Shown one piece after another: positions 61,364 to 64,000 of a stretch of 64,000 bases of DNA. Below the pieces are notes generated by a model, which had not been told where the DNA came from, ran no database searches, and saw only the letters and a program-made list of their open reading frames with translations. The stretch lies in NCBI RefSeq assembly GCF_019904175.1, contig NZ_CP061913.1, positions 9,920,001-9,984,000 on the forward strand, read 5' to 3'. How positions within the stretch are numbered: the stretch's first letter is position 1; each line of letters opens with the position of its first letter. Position numbers and translations under genes: made by a program. Source of the stretch: Dactylosporangium vinaceum. Lineage in GTDB: Bacteria > Actinomycetota > Actinomycetes > Mycobacteriales > Micromonosporaceae.

Positions 61364-62175
61364 GCCCCGACATCTGCGCGGTCGTGCTCGCGGCCGGGGA
61401 AGGGCGGCGGCTGCGGCCCCTGACCGAGCACCTGCCGAAGGCGCTGTGCCCCGTCGGCAACGTCGCGCTGCTGGACCGGGCGCTGGAGCGGGTCGAGGCG
61501 CTGAAGCTGCCGGTCGCCGTCAACGCCTGCTACCTCGGCAGCCAGATCGTCGAGCACGTCGGTGATCGGGCTCATCTCTCCTTGGAGCCAGGGCCTCCCC
61601 TGGGTACCGCGGGCGGCCTCGGACTCCTCCGCAGCTGGATCGACGGCCGGGGCGTGCTGGTGGGCAACGCCGACGCTTTCCTGCAGTCGGACCTGGCGCC
61701 GGGGCCGGACATCGCGGGCCTGCTCGACGGGTGGGACGGGCGCGAGGCCCGGCTGCTCGGGGTCCCGGGGCCGCCGAACGAGTTCGGGGAGCACCGGTTC
61801 GCCGGGTTCTCGCTGCTGCCGTGGGACATCGTGGCCCGGCTCGAAGCGGAGCCGTCCGATCTGGTGCGGCTCGCGTGGCGGCCGGCCGAGCGGGAGGGGC
61901 GGCTGGCGGTCGTCGAGTATCCGGGCACGTATCTCGACACGGGGACGCCGGCCGACTATCTGCGGGCGAACCTCCAGGCGGTACACCAGCGAAATCTCAT
62001 CGCCGAGGACGCCGTCGTGACCGGGACCGTCGACGGTGGCGTGGTGGGCGCCGCAGCGGTGGTGGCCGGGAGCGTGGTGCGGGGTGTCGTGTGGCCGGGC
62101 GGCGTGGTCGCGGCCGGGGAAACGCTCACCGACGCGATCCGGGTCGGCCGGGAGCTGACCGTCGCCGCCCACTAG
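61360..62175 (+). CDS. Sugar-phosphate nucleotidyltransferase-like protein
   Basis: A 271-residue protein of the NTP-transferase fold that makes NDP-sugars. N-terminal signature AVVLAAGEGRRLRPLTEHLPKAL, GTAGGLGLL and VLVGNADAFLQSDL (metal Asp), then DTGTPADYLRANL. The C-terminal ~55 residues look like a short left-handed beta-helix remnant (VTGTVDGGVVGAAAVVAGSVV). Exact substrate unknown; it is nearest to mannose-1-phosphate guanylyltransferases. ATG 61360 overlaps the Nudix stop and has GGAGG upstream. Confidence 0.86.
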   Translation: MSPDICAVVLAAGEGRRLRPLTEHLPKALCPVGNVALLDRALERVEALKLPVAVNACYLGSQIVEHVGDRAHLSLEPGPPLGTAGGLGLLRSWIDGRGVLVGNADAFLQSDLAPGPDIAGLLDGWDGREARLLGVPGPPNEFGEHRFAGFSLLPWDIVARLEAEPSDLVRLAWRPAEREGRLAVVEYPGTYLDTGTPADYLRANLQAVHQRNLIAEDAVVTGTVDGGVVGAAAVVAGSVVRGVVWPGGVVAAGETLTDAIRVGRELTVAAH

Positions 62176-62212
62176 CATGGCGGGTGTCCACATGCTGGAA
62201 GGAGCACCGCAG

Positions 62213-62500
62213 GTGATCACCGCGATCGTCCTCATCGACTGCGCGACCGACTCGATCCCGGAGGTCGCTGAGAACATCTCCAACCTCGACGGTGTGAGCG
62301 AGGTGTACTCCGTCGCCGGCAATGTGGATCTCATCGCCGTGGTGCGGGTGGCGCAATTCGAGGACATCGCCGAAGTGATCGCCAACCGGATCTCGAAGGT
62401 GCCCGGGGTCGTGGAGACCGACACGCACATTGCGTTCCGTGCGTACTCCCGCCATGACCTGGAGGAAGCTTTCGCGATCGGACTCCCGGACGCCGATTGA
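62213..62500 (+). CDS. Stand-alone Lrp/AsnC RAM-domain protein
   Basis: A 95-residue protein that is only the ligand-binding (RAM) half of Lrp/AsnC regulators, with no helix-turn-helix: ITAIVLIDCATDSIPEVAENI, SVAGNVDLIAVVRVA and ISKVPGVVETDTHIAFRAYS. Such proteins may bind amino acids and adjust a partner regulator. GTG 62213 has GGAAGGAG 8 nt upstream; ATG 62177 and 62192 are in frame upstream. It lies between the nucleotidyltransferase gene and asd, so a lysine-threonine pathway link is possible. Confidence 0.85.
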   Translation: MITAIVLIDCATDSIPEVAENISNLDGVSEVYSVAGNVDLIAVVRVAQFEDIAEVIANRISKVPGVVETDTHIAFRAYSRHDLEEAFAIGLPDAD

Positions 62501-62576
62501 TTTCTTTTGTGCGCGCCATTTGCCCGGACCCTTTCGAGGTGCCGCAAATCGCATCGAATGCCCGCGGATAACGGGG

Positions 62577-62582
62577 TACCCT
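62577..62582 (+). promoter_or_regulatory. Candidate leaderless -10 box of asd
   Basis: TACCCT ends 7 nt before the ATG at 62590. There is no Shine-Dalgarno before the start. Confidence 0.45.
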
Positions 62583-62589
62583 CGCCGCC

Positions 62590-63606
62590 ATGAGGATCGG
62601 CATCGTAGGGGCCACCGGGCAGGTCGGCAGCGTCATGCGCCAAATCCTGGCCGAGCGGTCGTTCCCGGTAGACGAGTTGCGTCTGTTCGCCTCCGCCCGC
62701 TCGGCGGGGCGGCCCATCGACTGGCAGGGCAAGCCGGTGACGGTGGAGGACGCGGAGACCGCGGACTACGCCGGCCTGGACATCGTGCTGTTCTCGGCGG
62801 GCAAGGCAACGTCGAAGGCGCTGGCCCCGAAGGTCGCCGCGGCCGGTGCCGTCGTGATCGACAACTCGTCCGCCTGGCGGATGGACCCGGACGTGCCGCT
62901 CGTCGTCGCCGAGGTCAACCCGCACGCCGCCGCGCAGCGGCCGAAGGGCATCATCGCCAACCCCAACTGCACCACCATGGCCGCGATGCCGGTGCTACGC
63001 CCGCTGCACGCCGAGGCCGGGCTGGTCGCCCTGGTCACGGCCACCTACCAGGCGGTGTCGGGCGCGGGCCTGGCCGGCGTGGCCGAGCTCGACGAGCAGG
63101 TCCGCAAGGTCGCCGACGGCGCGGCTGCCCTCGCCTTCGACGGCTCGGCGGTGCAGTTCCCGGAGCCGAAGAAGTTCGCCGCCCCGATCGCGTTCAACGT
63201 GCTGCCGCTGGCCGGTGGCCTTGTCGACGACGGCTCGTTCGAGACCGACGAGGAGCAGAAGCTCCGCAACGAGAGCCGCAAGATCCTGGAGATCCCGGAC
63301 CTGAAGGTCTCCGGCACCTGCGTCCGCGTCCCCGTGTACACCGGCCACTCGCTCCAGGTGAACGCCCGCTTCGCCCGCCCGATAAGCGTCGCCCGCGCCA
63401 CCGAGCTGCTGAACGAGGCCCCCGGCGTGGTCCTCAGCGACATCCCGACCCCGCTGCAGGCGGCCGGCCAGGACCCGTCCTACGTGGGCCGGATCCGCGC
63501 CGACGAGACGGTCGAGCACGGCCTGGCGCTGTTCATCGCCAACGACAACCTGCGCAAGGGCGCCGCCCTCAACGCGGTCCAGGTGGCCGAGCTCCTGATC
63601 AAGTAG
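62590..63606 (+). CDS. asd: Aspartate-semialdehyde dehydrogenase
   Basis: Reduces aspartyl phosphate to aspartate semialdehyde, entry to lysine, threonine, methionine and diaminopimelate. The 338-residue protein has the NADP motif RIGIVGATGQVGSVM, the catalytic Cys in NPNCTTMAAMPVLRPL, the QAVSGAGLAG loop, and the late CVRVPVYTGHSLQVN with the catalytic His. All expected residues are present. No lysC gene is adjacent in the window. Confidence 0.96.
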   Translation: MRIGIVGATGQVGSVMRQILAERSFPVDELRLFASARSAGRPIDWQGKPVTVEDAETADYAGLDIVLFSAGKATSKALAPKVAAAGAVVIDNSSAWRMDPDVPLVVAEVNPHAAAQRPKGIIANPNCTTMAAMPVLRPLHAEAGLVALVTATYQAVSGAGLAGVAELDEQVRKVADGAAALAFDGSAVQFPEPKKFAAPIAFNVLPLAGGLVDDGSFETDEEQKLRNESRKILEIPDLKVSGTCVRVPVYTGHSLQVNARFARPISVARATELLNEAPGVVLSDIPTPLQAAGQDPSYVGRIRADETVEHGLALFIANDNLRKGAALNAVQVAELLIK

Positions 63607-63610
63607 CGGC

Positions 63611-64000
63611 TCAGCCGAACGGCAGTGCCACATCACACACGAGGTCGCCGGGTGCGGCTGCGTCGATGACGGAGCCGTACCCGTACACCTCCCGCGGCGG
63701 CGCGACGGGGGTGTAGCCGTGCTCGCGCACCCAGCGGCGCACGGCGTCGTAGACCGAGAGGATCTGCGGGGGCTCGAAGTGGCCCTTCGTGACCGGGACG
63801 TACGCCTCCCGGTGGGCGGGCTCGGGGCGTCCGCCGGCGCCGGGCCCCACCGGCACGCAGACCTCGACCGGGCCGGTGGCGTCCTCGTCGACGTTGCCGT
63901 GGAACACCACGAAGTGCGGCCCGCACACTCCGCCCGACTGCTCGGCCAGCGCGGTCAGGCGGGCCGTGGCGTCGCGGACCCAGCCGAGCTCGGCCGCGTC
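63611..64000 (-). CDS. GyrI-like/effector-binding domain protein (partial)
   Basis: The C-terminal 130 residues of a protein that continues past the window end. The visible text (GPHFVVFHGNVDEDATGPVEVCVPV, REAYVPVTKGHFEPPQILSVYDAVRRWV, PPREVYGYG) matches the GyrI-like small-molecule-binding fold found alone or at the end of AraC- and MerR-type regulators. Its 5' part is not in the window, so the presence of a DNA-binding domain is unknown. It converges with asd, with only 4 bp between the stops. Confidence 0.7.
   Translation of the reverse strand, partial: DAAELGWVRDATARLTALAEQSGGVCGPHFVVFHGNVDEDATGPVEVCVPVGPGAGGRPEPAHREAYVPVTKGHFEPPQILSVYDAVRRWVREHGYTPVAPPREVYGYGSVIDAAAPGDLVCDVALPFG

Overview
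The window is high-GC actinobacterial chromosome, most likely from a filamentous Micromonosporaceae (Actinoplanes or a relative). Signs are the very high GC at third codon positions, many GTG and TTG starts, TAnnnT boxes 6-7 nt before start codons (leaderless mRNAs), a class II DAHP synthase, a mycobacterial-type lipoamide dehydrogenase and a PimB-type mannosyltransferase. The genus is an inference. Genes that sit close together in Mycobacterium tuberculosis (Rv2178c aroG, Rv2179c exoribonuclease, Rv2182c acyltransferase, Rv2185c SRPBCC protein, Rv2187 fadD15, Rv2188c pimB, Rv2191 exonuclease) occur here in the same order, spread out by inserted genes.

Layout. 1-7.7 kb: partial threonine aldolase, aroG, lpdA-corA (overlapping), thioesterase, GGDEF protein, NYN protein. 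8-10.6 kb: orphan winged-helix regulator overlapping a membrane/EEP-phosphatase fusion. 10.77-12.18 kb: complete IS256-family element with an 8-bp target duplication. 12.6-17.8 kb: small membrane protein, strong terminator, then a four-gene operon (coiled-coil protein, RecB/Cas4-like Fe-S nuclease, unknown protein, Upf1/Dna2-like helicase). 17.8-28.4 kb: acyltransferase 3, a divergent extra EF-Tu, FHA protein, DUF2199 protein, proC, pfkA, a MerR regulator facing a membrane operon that carries an 89-bp tandem duplication, an exoribonuclease and a degenerate APH-fold protein. 28.7-39.8 kb: Crp-type regulator, very large cyclase-AAA protein, PlsC acyltransferase, then a hydrolase/monooxygenase/EEP/glucokinase/SRPBCC series on the minus strand. 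40-44.2 kb: acyl-CoA synthetase and a NarL-type two-component system. 44.2-45.4 kb: gene-free and built of three nested repeat families. 45.4-49.1 kb: pimB, a VanY-like peptidase, a second histidine kinase. 49.1-50.7 kb: decayed AraC gene and about 1 kb of strand-biased low-complexity DNA. 50.7-64 kb: M48 protease, 4-Cys protein, NYN protein, GAF protein, DEDDh/GIY-YIG nuclease, a RelA/SpoT homologue with a ~600-residue disordered extension, Nudix, nucleotidyltransferase, AsnC-type RAM protein, asd and a partial GyrI-like gene.

Two items stand out. The four-gene operon looks like a Dna2-type nuclease-helicase machine split over separate polypeptides. The extra EF-Tu differs from ordinary EF-Tu at positions equivalent to E. 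coli Q124, R230 and G275, where changes are linked to resistance to kirromycin, pulvomycin and GE2270A. The window also holds several enzyme-fold proteins that lack key catalytic residues, a helix-turn-helix pseudogene, and unusual tandem repeats both inside and outside genes. No tRNA, rRNA or CRISPR array was seen.
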